Shown here piece after piece: positions 52,934 through 61,710 of a stretch of 64,000 bases of DNA. The notes beneath the pieces were generated by a model, which had not been told where the DNA came from, ran no database searches, and was given only the letters and a program-made list of their open reading frames with translations. The DNA comes from Cellulophaga sp. 20_2_10. Its GTDB lineage: Bacteria > Bacteroidota > Bacteroidia > Flavobacteriales > Flavobacteriaceae. Made by a program: the position numbers and the translations under genes. The stretch is from the NCBI RefSeq assembly GCF_023476645.1, contig NZ_JAMCOJ010000003.1:434001-498000 (forward strand), in the 5' to 3' direction. How positions within the stretch are numbered: position 1 is the stretch's first letter; every line of letters begins with the position of its first letter.

Positions 52934-55900
52934 ATGTTGCATCATATCAAACTAAAAAAATATACAACGCTTAGTGGTAAAACACAAGACATAGACTTGT
53001 CTTACCAAGTATTTGGAGCAGAGTTGCACACAGCGCCAATTGTACTTGTAAATCACGCTTTAACTGGGAACTCCAATGTATCTGGTACAAACGGTTGGTG
53101 GTCTACTTTAATTGGCGACGGTAAATGTATAGATACTACAAAATATACGGTCTTGTCTTTTAATATTCCGGGCAATGGTTTTGATGGTTTTGTAATAGAA
53201 AACTACAAAGATTTTGTTGCTAGAGATATAGCGCGTCTGTTTTTGTTAGGATTAAAGGAACTAAAAATAAATTCGCTTTACGCAATTATTGGTGGTTCCT
53301 TAGGTGGTGGTATTGCTTGGGAAATGGCAGCATTACATCCAAAACTTACACAGCATTTAATTCCGGTAGCGTCTGATTGGAAATCTACAGATTGGTTAAT
53401 AGGTAACTGCCAAATTCAAGAGCAATTTTTGGTAAATTCTAAGCAACCAGTACACGATGCTCGTATGCACGCAATGTTGTGTTACCGCACACCAGAATCT
53501 TTTAAGGCACGTTTTAATCGTAGTACAAATACAGAAGAACAGTTGTTTAATGTAGAAAGCTGGTTAACGCATCACGGAAAAAAACTGCAAGAACGTTTTC
53601 AACTTTCAGCCTATAAATTAATGAACCAGTTGTTAAGAACTATAGACATTACAAGAGAAGGTAATGAGGCGTTTATCAACCTACAAAATAGTAATACATC
53701 TATACATATTGTTGGTGTAGATTCAGATTTGTTTTTTACAGCTAAAGAAAATAAAGACACGTTTAAACAATTAGCGCAAGCAAATAGTAACGTGACTTAT
53801 GGTGAAATACATTCGCTGCACGGACACGATGCTTTTTTAATAGAGTTTAACCAGTTAGAGCAGTTGTTAAAAGGGATTTTTAATGATCATAAAAACACAG
53901 AAGAACTTAAGGTAATTAAGTTTGGAGGTAAATCGTTAGCCAACGGAGAAGGTATTTCTAATGTTGTTGCTAAAATTAAATCTAAAGTTAACGATAAGGA
54001 AAATATTGCTATAGTGGTTTCTGCTCGTGGTGGTTCTACAGATGTACTCGAGAAATTACTAGATTTAGCAGCAGAAGGTAAAGAGTATATTTCAACTTTT
54101 GAAGATTTTAAAGTATATCAGAAAAATGGTTTAGAGTTAGATTTTTCAGCGGAGTACAAAGAAATATTGCAAATTTTAGAAGGGGTTACCTTGTTGGGTG
54201 ATTATAGTCTAAAAATTAAAGATCAAATATTGGCGTATGGCGAATTATTATCGGCAGCGTATCTTGTAAAAGCATTGGAAAATAACAAAATTGAAGCTAC
54301 AGTTATAGATGCTAGAAAGGTATTAAAAACAGATGCCAGTTTTGGAAATGCAAATGTGTTAGAAGAAGTGTCTAAAGAAAATATACAGGGAGTGTTTTCA
54401 AATTTGTCTAATGCAGTTGTACCGGTAATTACTGGATTTATAGGAACTACAGAAGATGGTAAAACAACAACTTTGGGTAGAAACGGTAGTAACTACTCGG
54501 CCTCTTTATTTGCAAATTTTTTAAACGCTGTAGAGTTACAAAGTTACACACACGTAGATGGTATTTTTACTGCTAATCCAGACTATGTTTTAGATGCTAA
54601 AAGAATAGAACAATTAAGTTATTCTGAGGCTAATGAGCTGGCGAATTTTGGAGCGACTATTTTACATGCAAAAACTATTATACCATTACTAGAGAAAAAT
54701 ATTCCACTGCGAATTTTAAATACTTTTAATGGTGACAATGAGGGTACATTAATTAGTGCAAAAACAACTAAGGAAGGTATAAAATCGCTTTCTGTGATAG
54801 AAAATGTAGCATTAATTAATTTAGAAGGTCGCGGTTTATTGGGTAAAGCTGGTATAGATGCTCGTATTTTTAAAGCTCTGGGAGATGCGCATATTAGTGT
54901 TAGTATAATTTCTCAAGGCTCATCTGAGCGTGGCATTGGTTTGGTTGTAGATGCAGTAAGTGCAGAGAAAGCAAAGTCAGTTTTAGAACACGAGTTTGCA
55001 TCAGATTTCTATTCAAAAGACATTAATTTAATAACGGTTCAAAAAGATGTTTCTGTAATATCTATTGTTGGTCAGGATTTAAGCACATTTCATAAGCCGT
55101 ACAATGCCCTAATAAAAAACCGAATTATACCATTGTTGTTTAACAATACAGTGTCTGGTAAAAATGTGAGTTTGGTGGTTAAAAAAGCAAGTTTGCACAA
55201 GGCTTTAAATGTAATGCACGGTCAAATATTTGGAGTAGCTAAAAAAGTAAACATAGCTATTTTTGGTCACGGTACGGTTGGTGGTACGTTAATAGCGCAA
55301 CTATTAAAGTCCGCTAAAAATATAGAAGAGCGTAAAGGGATTAACCTGAATGTTTTTGCAGTTGCAAACTCTAAAAAAGTATTACTTAGTAAAAAGGGAA
55401 TTGGAGAAGATTGGACTTCGAAGTTAACAGAAAAAGGAAAGTCGTACGAGCTTAAAGATATATTTGAATATTCAGAAAAGCATCATTTAGAAAATTTAAT
55501 AGCAATAGATAATACAGCCAACCAGGCATTTGTATCTCATTATATAGATTTTGTAGAAAATGGATTCGACTTGGTGTCATCTAATAAAATCGCAAATACG
55601 TTGGGGTTCGATTATTATAAAAATCTTAGAGAAATCTTAGTAAAAAATCAAAAACAATATTTGTATGAGACTAATGTTGGCGCAGGTTTACCTTTAATAG
55701 ATACTATTAAATTGTTGCATTTATCTGGAGAAAATATTACCAGAATCAAAGGTGTGTTCTCTGGATCTTTGAGTTATATTTTTAATACTTTTTCGGAGAG
55801 TGATGTACCTTTTTCTACCATTTTAAATGAAGCTATGGAAAATGGTTATACAGAACCAGATCCGCGAGAAGATTTATGTGGTAATGATGTTGGTAGAAAA

Positions 55901-56317
55901 CTGCTGATTTTAGCACGTGAATTAGAGTTAAGCAATGAGTTTTCAGATATCAATATTCAGAATTTAATTCCTGAGGCATTAAGAGAAGGTAATAAAACGG
56001 AATTTTTAAGTCAGTCTGATGCTTTAGATGCAGCATTTTCTAAAATTAAGTCAGACCAAAAACCAAATCACGTTTTACGTTATGTTGGTGATTTGCACGG
56101 TAATCTTCAGGAAGAAAAAGGAATTTTAGATGTAAAACTTGTTTCTGTGCCTAAAGAAAGTGCATTAGGACAAGTAAAAGGGTCAGACTCTATTATAGAA
56201 ATTTATACCGAGTCTTATGGAGAAAATCCATTAGTAATACAAGGAGCGGGAGCAGGTGCAGCTGTAACAGCAAGGGGTGTTTTTGGAGATATTTTAAGAA
56301 TAGCAGAGAAGGGATAG
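52934..56317 (+). CDS. Three-domain fusion: homoserine O-acetyltransferase (MetX-like), aspartokinase and homoserine dehydrogenase
   Basis: The 1127-residue protein joins three enzymes of the aspartate pathway. Residues 1 to about 320 form an alpha/beta-hydrolase-type acyltransferase like MetX, with Ser122 (GGSLGGG), Asp265 (VGVDSDLFF) and His298 (GHDAFL) in triad order. Aspartokinase follows from about 325 (KFGGKS at 329-334), with two ACT-like domains at about 610-760. Homoserine dehydrogenase starts near 772 (VNIAIFGHGTVGG) and contains the catalytic region YTEPDPREDLCGNDVGRK. It would catalyse the first and third steps toward homoserine plus its activation for methionine. It is likely cotranscribed with metY. 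Confidence 0.93.
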   Translation: MLHHIKLKKYTTLSGKTQDIDLSYQVFGAELHTAPIVLVNHALTGNSNVSGTNGWWSTLIGDGKCIDTTKYTVLSFNIPGNGFDGFVIENYKDFVARDIARLFLLGLKELKINSLYAIIGGSLGGGIAWEMAALHPKLTQHLIPVASDWKSTDWLIGNCQIQEQFLVNSKQPVHDARMHAMLCYRTPESFKARFNRSTNTEEQLFNVESWLTHHGKKLQERFQLSAYKLMNQLLRTIDITREGNEAFINLQNSNTSIHIVGVDSDLFFTAKENKDTFKQLAQANSNVTYGEIHSLHGHDAFLIEFNQLEQLLKGIFNDHKNTEELKVIKFGGKSLANGEGISNVVAKIKSKVNDKENIAIVVSARGGSTDVLEKLLDLAAEGKEYISTFEDFKVYQKNGLELDFSAEYKEILQILEGVTLLGDYSLKIKDQILAYGELLSAAYLVKALENNKIEATVIDARKVLKTDASFGNANVLEEVSKENIQGVFSNLSNAVVPVITGFIGTTEDGKTTTLGRNGSNYSASLFANFLNAVELQSYTHVDGIFTANPDYVLDAKRIEQLSYSEANELANFGATILHAKTIIPLLEKNIPLRILNTFNGDNEGTLISAKTTKEGIKSLSVIENVALINLEGRGLLGKAGIDARIFKALGDAHISVSIISQGSSERGIGLVVDAVSAEKAKSVLEHEFASDFYSKDINLITVQKDVSVISIVGQDLSTFHKPYNALIKNRIIPLLFNNTVSGKNVSLVVKKASLHKALNVMHGQIFGVAKKVNIAIFGHGTVGGTLIAQLLKSAKNIEERKGINLNVFAVANSKKVLLSKKGIGEDWTSKLTEKGKSYELKDIFEYSEKHHLENLIAIDNTANQAFVSHYIDFVENGFDLVSSNKIANTLGFDYYKNLREILVKNQKQYLYETNVGAGLPLIDTIKLLHLSGENITRIKGVFSGSLSYIFNTFSESDVPFSTILNEAMENGYTEPDPREDLCGNDVGRKLLILARELELSNEFSDINIQNLIPEALREGNKTEFLSQSDALDAAFSKIKSDQKPNHVLRYVGDLHGNLQEEKGILDVKLVSVPKESALGQVKGSDSIIEIYTESYGENPLVIQGAGAGAAVTARGVFGDILRIAEKG

Positions 56318-56330
56318 ACTTTGTTTAGAA

Positions 56331-56491
56331 ACAAGAAACAAGAGACAAGAGACAAGAGACAAGAGACAAGAGACAAGAGACAAGAGACAAGATGTAAGAA
56401 TAAAGAGTAAAGAAAATAGAGTAAAGGAAATACAGTAAATGAAATAGAGTAAAGAGTAAAGAAAATAGAGTAAAGAAAATAGAATATAGAT
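56331..56491. repeat. Heptanucleotide tandem repeat (23 units)
   Basis: The spacer is built from 23 consecutive 7-base units in one phase. Seven exact copies of ACAAGAG (56338-56386) lead into degenerate units such as TAAAGAG, TAAAGAA and AATAGAG. The plus strand is almost entirely purine. It fills most of the 220-base gap before metZ, and nothing else was recognised there. Confidence 0.9.
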
Positions 56492-56537
56492 ATAGCGCTA
56501 ATGGCTAATAGTAGATAGTCAATAACAAAAGAATACT

Positions 56538-57701
56538 ATGGAAAAGAAATTTGAAACAAAGGCAATACGTACTCAGATAGAGCGCTCACAATTTTTAGAG
56601 CATTCGGCACCTTTATACTTAACATCTAGTTATGTTTTTGAAGATGCAGAGGATATGCGTGCTTCTTTTGCAGAGGAAAAAGACAGAAATATTTATTCCA
56701 GGTATTCTAATCCTAATACATCAGAATTTATAGAAAAAATTTGTCAGATGGAAGGAGCAGAGGCTGGCTTTGCTTTTGCTTCTGGTATGGCTGCTGTATT
56801 TTCAACCTTTGCTGCTTTGGTAGAGAGTGGAGATCATATTATTTCATCTAAAAGTATATTTGGTTCTACCCATAGCTTATTTGTGAACTTTTTCCCTAAA
56901 TGGAATGTAAGTACAAGTTATTTTGATGCTCATAACTTAGAGAGTATTGAAGTATTAATTACTCCAAAAACTAAAATTTTGTATGCTGAGTCACCAACCA
57001 ATCCGGCTGTAGATATTTTAGATTTAGAAGTACTTGGTGCTATTGCTAAAAAACACAATCTTATTTTAATTATTGATAACTGTTTTGCATCGCCCTATTT
57101 ACAACAACCTATTAAGTTTGGTGCAGATTTGGTGATACATTCTGGGACAAAATTAATTGATGGTCAAGGTCGGGTATTGGCGGGTATAACGGTTGGTAGT
57201 ACAGAACTAATAGACAAAGTGTATCGTTTTTCTAGAATATCAGGACCAGCATTGTCTCCTTTTAATGCGTGGATTTTATCTAAAAGTTTAGAAACATTAG
57301 CAATAAGAGTAGACAGACATTCTGAAAATGCCTTAAAGTTAGCCGAATTTTTAGAAGCGCACCCTAAAGTAAATTGGGTAAAATACCCTTTTTTAAAGTC
57401 GCATCCACAATATAAAGTCGCACTAAAGCAAATGAAAGCTGGTGGTTGTATTGTTGCCTTTGAGGTAAAGGGAGGTTTGCAAGCAGGGCAAGAATTTTTT
57501 AATGCCATTAAGTTGTTATCACTTTCTGCAAACTTAGGAGATTCTAGAAGTATTGTAACGCATCCAGCATCTACGACCCATAGTAAACTTGTAGCAGAAG
57601 ATAGGATAGCAGTGGGTATTACAGATGGTACGGTTAGAGTTTCTGTAGGTTTAGAACATATAGATGATATTATTGCAGATATTAAACAAGCATTGGGGTA
57701 A
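56538..57701 (+). CDS. metZ: O-succinylhomoserine sulfhydrylase (MetZ-like)
   Basis: The 387-residue PLP enzyme of the Cys/Met metabolism family has its lysine (Lys205) in HSGTKLIDGQGRVLAG. It lacks the internal extension seen in MetY. Its closest match among subfamilies is MetZ, which condenses sulfide with O-succinylhomoserine. Since the upstream fusion is MetX-like, the actual acyl group used in this organism is uncertain, and MetB or MetC functions are alternatives. The long heptanucleotide repeat separates it from the fusion gene. Confidence 0.85.
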   Translation: MEKKFETKAIRTQIERSQFLEHSAPLYLTSSYVFEDAEDMRASFAEEKDRNIYSRYSNPNTSEFIEKICQMEGAEAGFAFASGMAAVFSTFAALVESGDHIISSKSIFGSTHSLFVNFFPKWNVSTSYFDAHNLESIEVLITPKTKILYAESPTNPAVDILDLEVLGAIAKKHNLILIIDNCFASPYLQQPIKFGADLVIHSGTKLIDGQGRVLAGITVGSTELIDKVYRFSRISGPALSPFNAWILSKSLETLAIRVDRHSENALKLAEFLEAHPKVNWVKYPFLKSHPQYKVALKQMKAGGCIVAFEVKGGLQAGQEFFNAIKLLSLSANLGDSRSIVTHPASTTHSKLVAEDRIAVGITDGTVRVSVGLEHIDDIIADIKQALG

Positions 57702-57798
57702 ATTGTAGTAATAAAGTATATATTTAGGCTTTTAATTAAAGGGTTAATTTAAAAATAGTTGCACTGTATAACTGTACTTTTTAAATCCCAATTTTGCC

Positions 57799-57806
57799 TA
57801 TCTTTG
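57799..57806 (+). promoter_or_regulatory. -7 box TATCTTTG of the Rrf2 gene
   Basis: The exact box ends only four bases before the ATG at 57811. This places the transcription start at or next to the start codon and predicts a leaderless mRNA. Confidence 0.6.
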
Positions 57807-57810
57807 TACT

Positions 57811-58218
57811 ATGCTATCCAAGAAAACCAAATACGGGCTAAAGGCCTTAACATATTTAGCCAAGAAAGAAGATAGGAATCCGGTTCCTATTGGAGAAATT
57901 GCACAACAGAATAATATTTCTCAGAAATTTTTAGAGAGCATCCTATTAATGTTGCGTAGAACTGGTGTTTTGTCTTCTAAAAAAGGCAAAGGTGGTGGTT
58001 ACTATCTGATAAAAGAACCAGCAGAAATTTTAATGACAGATGTTATTAGAGTTCTGGAAGGGCCTATTGCAATGGTACCTTGTGTTAGTTTAAACTTTTA
58101 TGAAAAGTGTGATGATTGCCCAGATGAGGGTACGTGTTCTGTACACAAACTAATGCTAAAAGTTAGAGATAGCGCACTAGAAATTTACAGAAATACAACA
58201 CTTAAGGACTTAATTTAA
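57811..58218 (+). CDS. Rrf2-family transcriptional regulator with four-cysteine cluster
   Basis: The 135-residue protein starts MLSKKTKYGLKALTYLAKK, which matches the exact N-terminus of Rrf2 proteins. It has the winged helix with QNNISQKFLESILLML and the glycine wing GKGGGYYL. Four cysteines (91, 100, 103, 109) lie in the sensor region. IscR and NsrR use three cysteines there for an iron-sulfur cluster, and CymR has none. Its position before the sulfate-reduction operon makes it the probable regulator of cysteine synthesis genes. The ligand, whether Fe-S cluster, zinc or a thiol precursor, is unknown. Confidence 0.9.
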   Translation: MLSKKTKYGLKALTYLAKKEDRNPVPIGEIAQQNNISQKFLESILLMLRRTGVLSSKKGKGGGYYLIKEPAEILMTDVIRVLEGPIAMVPCVSLNFYEKCDDCPDEGTCSVHKLMLKVRDSALEIYRNTTLKDLI

Positions 58219-58331
58219 AACGCTCAATTTTTCTTACTCTATATAGCTACTTCCTGTTTTAGGAGGCAGATATTCTATGTCTTACAATAGATACTTCAGA
58301 ATCATCAAAAAAACTTCTTATTTTTTATTAA

Positions 58332-58348
58332 TCTACTAAAACCATAGG
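58332..58348. promoter_or_regulatory. Candidate Rrf2 operator, upstream imperfect copy
   Basis: TCTACTAAAACCATAGG matches the 17-bp CCTA-N9-TAGG pattern at seven of eight arm positions. It lies about 70 bases upstream of the better copy at 58401 and about 40 bases before the -7 box. Confidence 0.4.
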
Positions 58349-58387
58349 ATTTGTATGTTTTTTAACAACTTATGTCCCTAAAAGTTT

Positions 58388-58395
58388 TACATTTG
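58388..58395 (+). promoter_or_regulatory. -7 box TACATTTG of the sulfate-reduction operon
   Basis: An exact TAnnTTTG box lies 41 bases before the DUF2061 start codon. The candidate operator at 58401-58417 covers the expected transcription start. Confidence 0.65.
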
Positions 58396-58400
58396 TAATT

Positions 58401-58417
58401 CCTACTAATTAAATAGG
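58401..58417. promoter_or_regulatory. Candidate Rrf2 operator before the sulfate-reduction operon
   Basis: CCTACTAATTAAATAGG is a 17-bp palindrome with perfect 4-base arms and six of eight pairs overall. It lies directly at the predicted transcription start, a typical repressor position. The same pattern occurs at 61750-61766. Confidence 0.6.
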
Positions 58418-58435
58418 GTAATAAAAATTAACTAA

Positions 58436-58699
58436 ATGATTGCTGATCAATTGATTTTAAATAAGGAAACTTCTAAAGGAAGCTACAAATCAGACAAACA
58501 GTCAGAGAGTCCAAAAAGGAGCATAATTAAATCTATTAGCTGGAGAATAGTTGGTACCATAGATACCGTTTTAATTTCTTGGTTTGTAACAGGAACTTTA
58601 AAATTAGCATTCTCTATTGGTGTAATAGAATTAGGGACAAAAATGGTATTGTATTTTTTTCACGAACGTGCTTGGAATTCAATTAAGTGGGGTAAATAA
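58436..58699 (+). CDS. DUF2061 membrane protein
   Basis: The 87-residue protein contains one DUF2061 domain: KSISWRIVGTIDTVLISW followed by a hydrophobic helix and GTKMVLYFFHERAW. DUF2061 proteins are small membrane proteins often linked or fused to sulfate-activation enzymes (CysN/CysC-type). A role in sulfate uptake or handling is suspected but unproven. It is the first gene of the operon with cysH, cysD and cysN, and cysH starts 20 bases later. Confidence 0.85.
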   Translation: MIADQLILNKETSKGSYKSDKQSESPKRSIIKSISWRIVGTIDTVLISWFVTGTLKLAFSIGVIELGTKMVLYFFHERAWNSIKWGK

Positions 58700-58719
58700 T
58701 AACGTATAAGTATAGTATA

Positions 58720-59343
58720 ATGGGTCTTACAGAAGATATAATTAAAAATTTAAATGCTCAGTTTAGAGGTATTCCTCCAGAAGAAATTATTTCTTGGGCT
58801 GTAGAATATGCTAGAAATGCTGTAATTACAACTAATTTTAGACCCTATGAGGTTGCTATACTAAATGCGGTTACGGCAATAAAAAAGGATATCCCTGTTG
58901 TTTGGTGTGATACAGGTTACAACACGCCAAATACATATAAACACGCAGAGGAGATAATATCTACATTAGATTTAAACGTAAAATTATACGTGCCCTTACA
59001 GACTAGTGCACACAGAGATGCCGTAATGGGTATACCATCTATAGACGATCCAAAACACAAAGAATTTACAGAGCAAGTTAAGCTAGAGCCTTTTAAAAGA
59101 GCAATGGCAGAACACAAGCCAGATGTTTGGTTTACAAACCTAAGAAAGGGACAAACGGCACTTAGAGATTCTTTAGGAATTTTAAGCTTAAGTAAAGACG
59201 GAGTTTTAAAAGTGAGCCCGTTTTACCACTGGTCAGATGTGCAGTTAGATGCATATTTAGCAGAACGTAATTTACCAAACGAACATAAATATTTTGATCC
59301 CACTAAGGTTTTAGAAAACAGAGAGTGTGGTTTACATACCTAA
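58720..59343 (+). CDS. cysH: Phosphoadenylyl/adenylyl-sulfate reductase (CysH)
   Basis: The 207-residue protein has the CysH family C-terminus RECGLHT with catalytic Cys203, and DTGY near residue 64. The only other cysteine is Cys63. The paired CC and CxxC cysteines that hold the 4Fe-4S cluster of bacterial APS reductases are absent, as in PAPS-type enzymes. No APS kinase gene is seen beside it, so whether it uses APS or PAPS is open. It reduces activated sulfate to sulfite with thioredoxin and is followed by cysD. Confidence 0.9.
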   Translation: MGLTEDIIKNLNAQFRGIPPEEIISWAVEYARNAVITTNFRPYEVAILNAVTAIKKDIPVVWCDTGYNTPNTYKHAEEIISTLDLNVKLYVPLQTSAHRDAVMGIPSIDDPKHKEFTEQVKLEPFKRAMAEHKPDVWFTNLRKGQTALRDSLGILSLSKDGVLKVSPFYHWSDVQLDAYLAERNLPNEHKYFDPTKVLENRECGLHT

Positions 59344-59388
59344 TTAGGACTAAGGATTAAAATAAATAAAATATTAAAAAATCAAGAT

Positions 59389-60336
59389 TTGGAAACATTG
59401 ATAAACGAAATAAAAGCACAAACAACAACCAACACTTCAGTACAAGGGTTAGGTAACGCTTTAGAAAACGAAGCTATTTACATTTTTAGAGAAGTAGTAG
59501 CTCAGTTTGAAAAGCCTGTTTTACTGTTTTCTGGAGGAAAAGACAGTATTACATTGGTGCGTTTGGCTCAAAAAGCATTTTGGCCAGCAAAAATTCCTTT
59601 TCCATTAATGCATATAGATACAGGTCATAATTTTCCTGAAACTATTGCTTTTAGAGATAAATTGGTTAAAGAACTTGGCGTAGAGCTTATTGTAAGAAAC
59701 GTGCAAGATTCTATAGACCAAGGTAAGGTAGTAGAAGAAACGGGTAAGTATGCTAGTAGAAATATGTTGCAGACAACCACGCTTTTAGATGCTATTGAAG
59801 AATTTAAATTTGATGCTTGTATAGGTGGTGCCCGTAGAGATGAGGAAAAAGCAAGAGCAAAAGAGCGTATTTTTTCTGTTCGTGATGATTTTGGACAATG
59901 GGATGAAAAAAACCAGCGACCAGAATTGTTTGATATGTTAAACGGTACGATAGAAATAGGACAAAATGTACGTGTTTTTCCTATTAGTAACTGGACCGAG
60001 TTAGATGTGTGGAGCTATATTCAGAAAGAAGATATAGAAATTCCATCTATCTATTTTGCACATCAAAGAAACATCTTTTTAAGAGACGGTTTAATCTGGT
60101 CTGCAGAAGACGATGTTGTTTTTAGAGCAGAAGATGAGGTTGTAGAAGAACGTTGGGTGCGATTTAGAACTGTTGGAGATATGTCTTGTACAGCTGCAGT
60201 TTTATCTAAAGCAGATTCTATAGATAAAGTAGTAGAAGAAATTAGAGACTCTAAAATATCTGAACGTGGTGCACGTATAGATGATAAACGTTCTGAAGCT
60301 GCTATGGAAAAAAGAAAACAACAAGGGTACTTTTAA
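59389..60336 (+). CDS. cysD: Sulfate adenylyltransferase subunit 2 (CysD)
   Basis: The 315-residue PP-loop ATPase has LLFSGGKDSITLVRLAQKAF near residue 45 and PLMHIDTGHNFPET downstream. The conserved GGARRDEEKARAKERIFS and C-terminal KRKQQGYF are also present. With CysN it makes APS from ATP and sulfate. No ATG is available upstream; the start is TTG at 59389, 46 bases after the cysH stop codon. It is in the middle of the sulfate-activation operon. Confidence 0.95.
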   Translation: METLINEIKAQTTTNTSVQGLGNALENEAIYIFREVVAQFEKPVLLFSGGKDSITLVRLAQKAFWPAKIPFPLMHIDTGHNFPETIAFRDKLVKELGVELIVRNVQDSIDQGKVVEETGKYASRNMLQTTTLLDAIEEFKFDACIGGARRDEEKARAKERIFSVRDDFGQWDEKNQRPELFDMLNGTIEIGQNVRVFPISNWTELDVWSYIQKEDIEIPSIYFAHQRNIFLRDGLIWSAEDDVVFRAEDEVVEERWVRFRTVGDMSCTAAVLSKADSIDKVVEEIRDSKISERGARIDDKRSEAAMEKRKQQGYF

Positions 60337-60448
60337 AAAGTACAGCGTACTTAGTCAAAAGTATATAGGTTAAAAAGAAGTTTAAAATAAAAAAAAGTAA
60401 GAGTAATAAAGTCTTTGTACTTGCTACTTTATACTTAATACAGATAAA

Positions 60449-61696
60449 ATGAACGTACTAAAAATAGCAACAGCAGGTAGTGTAGATGATGGTAAAAGTA
60501 CCTTAATTGGTAGGTTGCTTTACGATACAAAATCGCTTACTGAAGATAAATTGGAAGCCATTAAAAAGAGCAGTGAACAACGTGGGTACGATTACCTAGA
60601 TTTTTCATTGGCTACAGATGGTTTGGTTGCAGAACGTGAGCAAGGTATTACTATAGATGTTGCTCATATTTATTTTTCAACACCAACAAAAAGTTACATT
60701 ATTGCAGATACTCCTGGTCACGTAGAGTATACTAGAAATATGGTTACAGGAGCATCAACTTCTCAAGTGGCTATTATTTTAATTGATGCTAGAAAAGGTG
60801 TTATAGAACAAACATACCGCCACTTTTTTATCAATAATTTACTACGTGTAAAGAATATAATTGTAGCTGTTAATAAAATGGATTTAGTAGATTATTCTGA
60901 AGAGGTGTTTAACAATATAAAAAAAGATTTTGAAGCACTAAATGCCAAGAGTACTTACGGAGAACAAATAGTTAGTTATATTCCTGTTAGTGCCTTAAAA
61001 GGTGATAATATTGTAGACAAAACAGCTGCAATGTCTTGGTACAATGGCGATACAATTTTAGGTCATTTAGAGGAGTTGGAAGCACAAGATGTCTATGACG
61101 CTGGTAAGGTTCGTTTTCCTGTACAAACAGTAATTAGACCAAAAACAGATGAGTTTCACGATTTTAGAGGGTACGCTGGTAAAATTTCTGGTGGTAGCTT
61201 AAAAGTTGGTGATGCTGTAACTGTTTTACCTTCATTAACTCAATCTAAAATAAAAGAGATTTTCTTCTTTGATACCTCTTATGACGAGGCTCCTGCAGGT
61301 AGTTCTGTAAACATCACTTTAGAGGGTGATATTAATGTTACTAGAGGAGATATGTTGGTTAAAACAGGGGAACTTCCTAAAATTGAAAAGCAAGTTACTG
61401 CTACAATTTGTTGGATGGATAGTAAAAACCTAGTTCCAGGAACAAAGTATATTGTACAGCACAACACCAACCGTGTATTATCTAAAATAGAAAGTATCAA
61501 CAGTGTTATTGCTACAGATTATACAGGAGAACAAGAAAATCATAACAAGTTGTCTTTAAATGAAATAGGAGAAGTAAGTATTAAACTTAGTAAACCTATT
61601 TATTTTGATAGTTATGCAGATAATAAATCGAACGGAGCTTTTATTTTAATTGATGCACAAACCAATACAACGGCTGGTGCAGGATTTATAAATTAA
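60449..61696 (+). CDS. cysN: Sulfate adenylyltransferase subunit 1 (CysN GTPase)
   Basis: The 415-residue GTPase has P-loop GSVDDGKST at residues 10-18, DTPGHVEYTRNMVTGAS near 91 and VNKMDL, followed by EF-Tu-like beta domains. GTP hydrolysis drives APS formation by CysD. It ends without a CysC (APS kinase) domain, unlike the CysNC fusions of many bacteria. It is followed by a hairpin terminator, so it closes the first sulfate-reduction transcript. Confidence 0.96.
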   Translation: MNVLKIATAGSVDDGKSTLIGRLLYDTKSLTEDKLEAIKKSSEQRGYDYLDFSLATDGLVAEREQGITIDVAHIYFSTPTKSYIIADTPGHVEYTRNMVTGASTSQVAIILIDARKGVIEQTYRHFFINNLLRVKNIIVAVNKMDLVDYSEEVFNNIKKDFEALNAKSTYGEQIVSYIPVSALKGDNIVDKTAAMSWYNGDTILGHLEELEAQDVYDAGKVRFPVQTVIRPKTDEFHDFRGYAGKISGGSLKVGDAVTVLPSLTQSKIKEIFFFDTSYDEAPAGSSVNITLEGDINVTRGDMLVKTGELPKIEKQVTATICWMDSKNLVPGTKYIVQHNTNRVLSKIESINSVIATDYTGEQENHNKLSLNEIGEVSIKLSKPIYFDSYADNKSNGAFILIDAQTNTTAGAGFIN

Positions 61697-61710
61697 GTTG
61701 AGGAAATACT

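Noticed and set aside
56331-56491. The repeat block as a CRISPR array
   Set aside because: The units are contiguous 7-mers without spacers and no cas gene is present.
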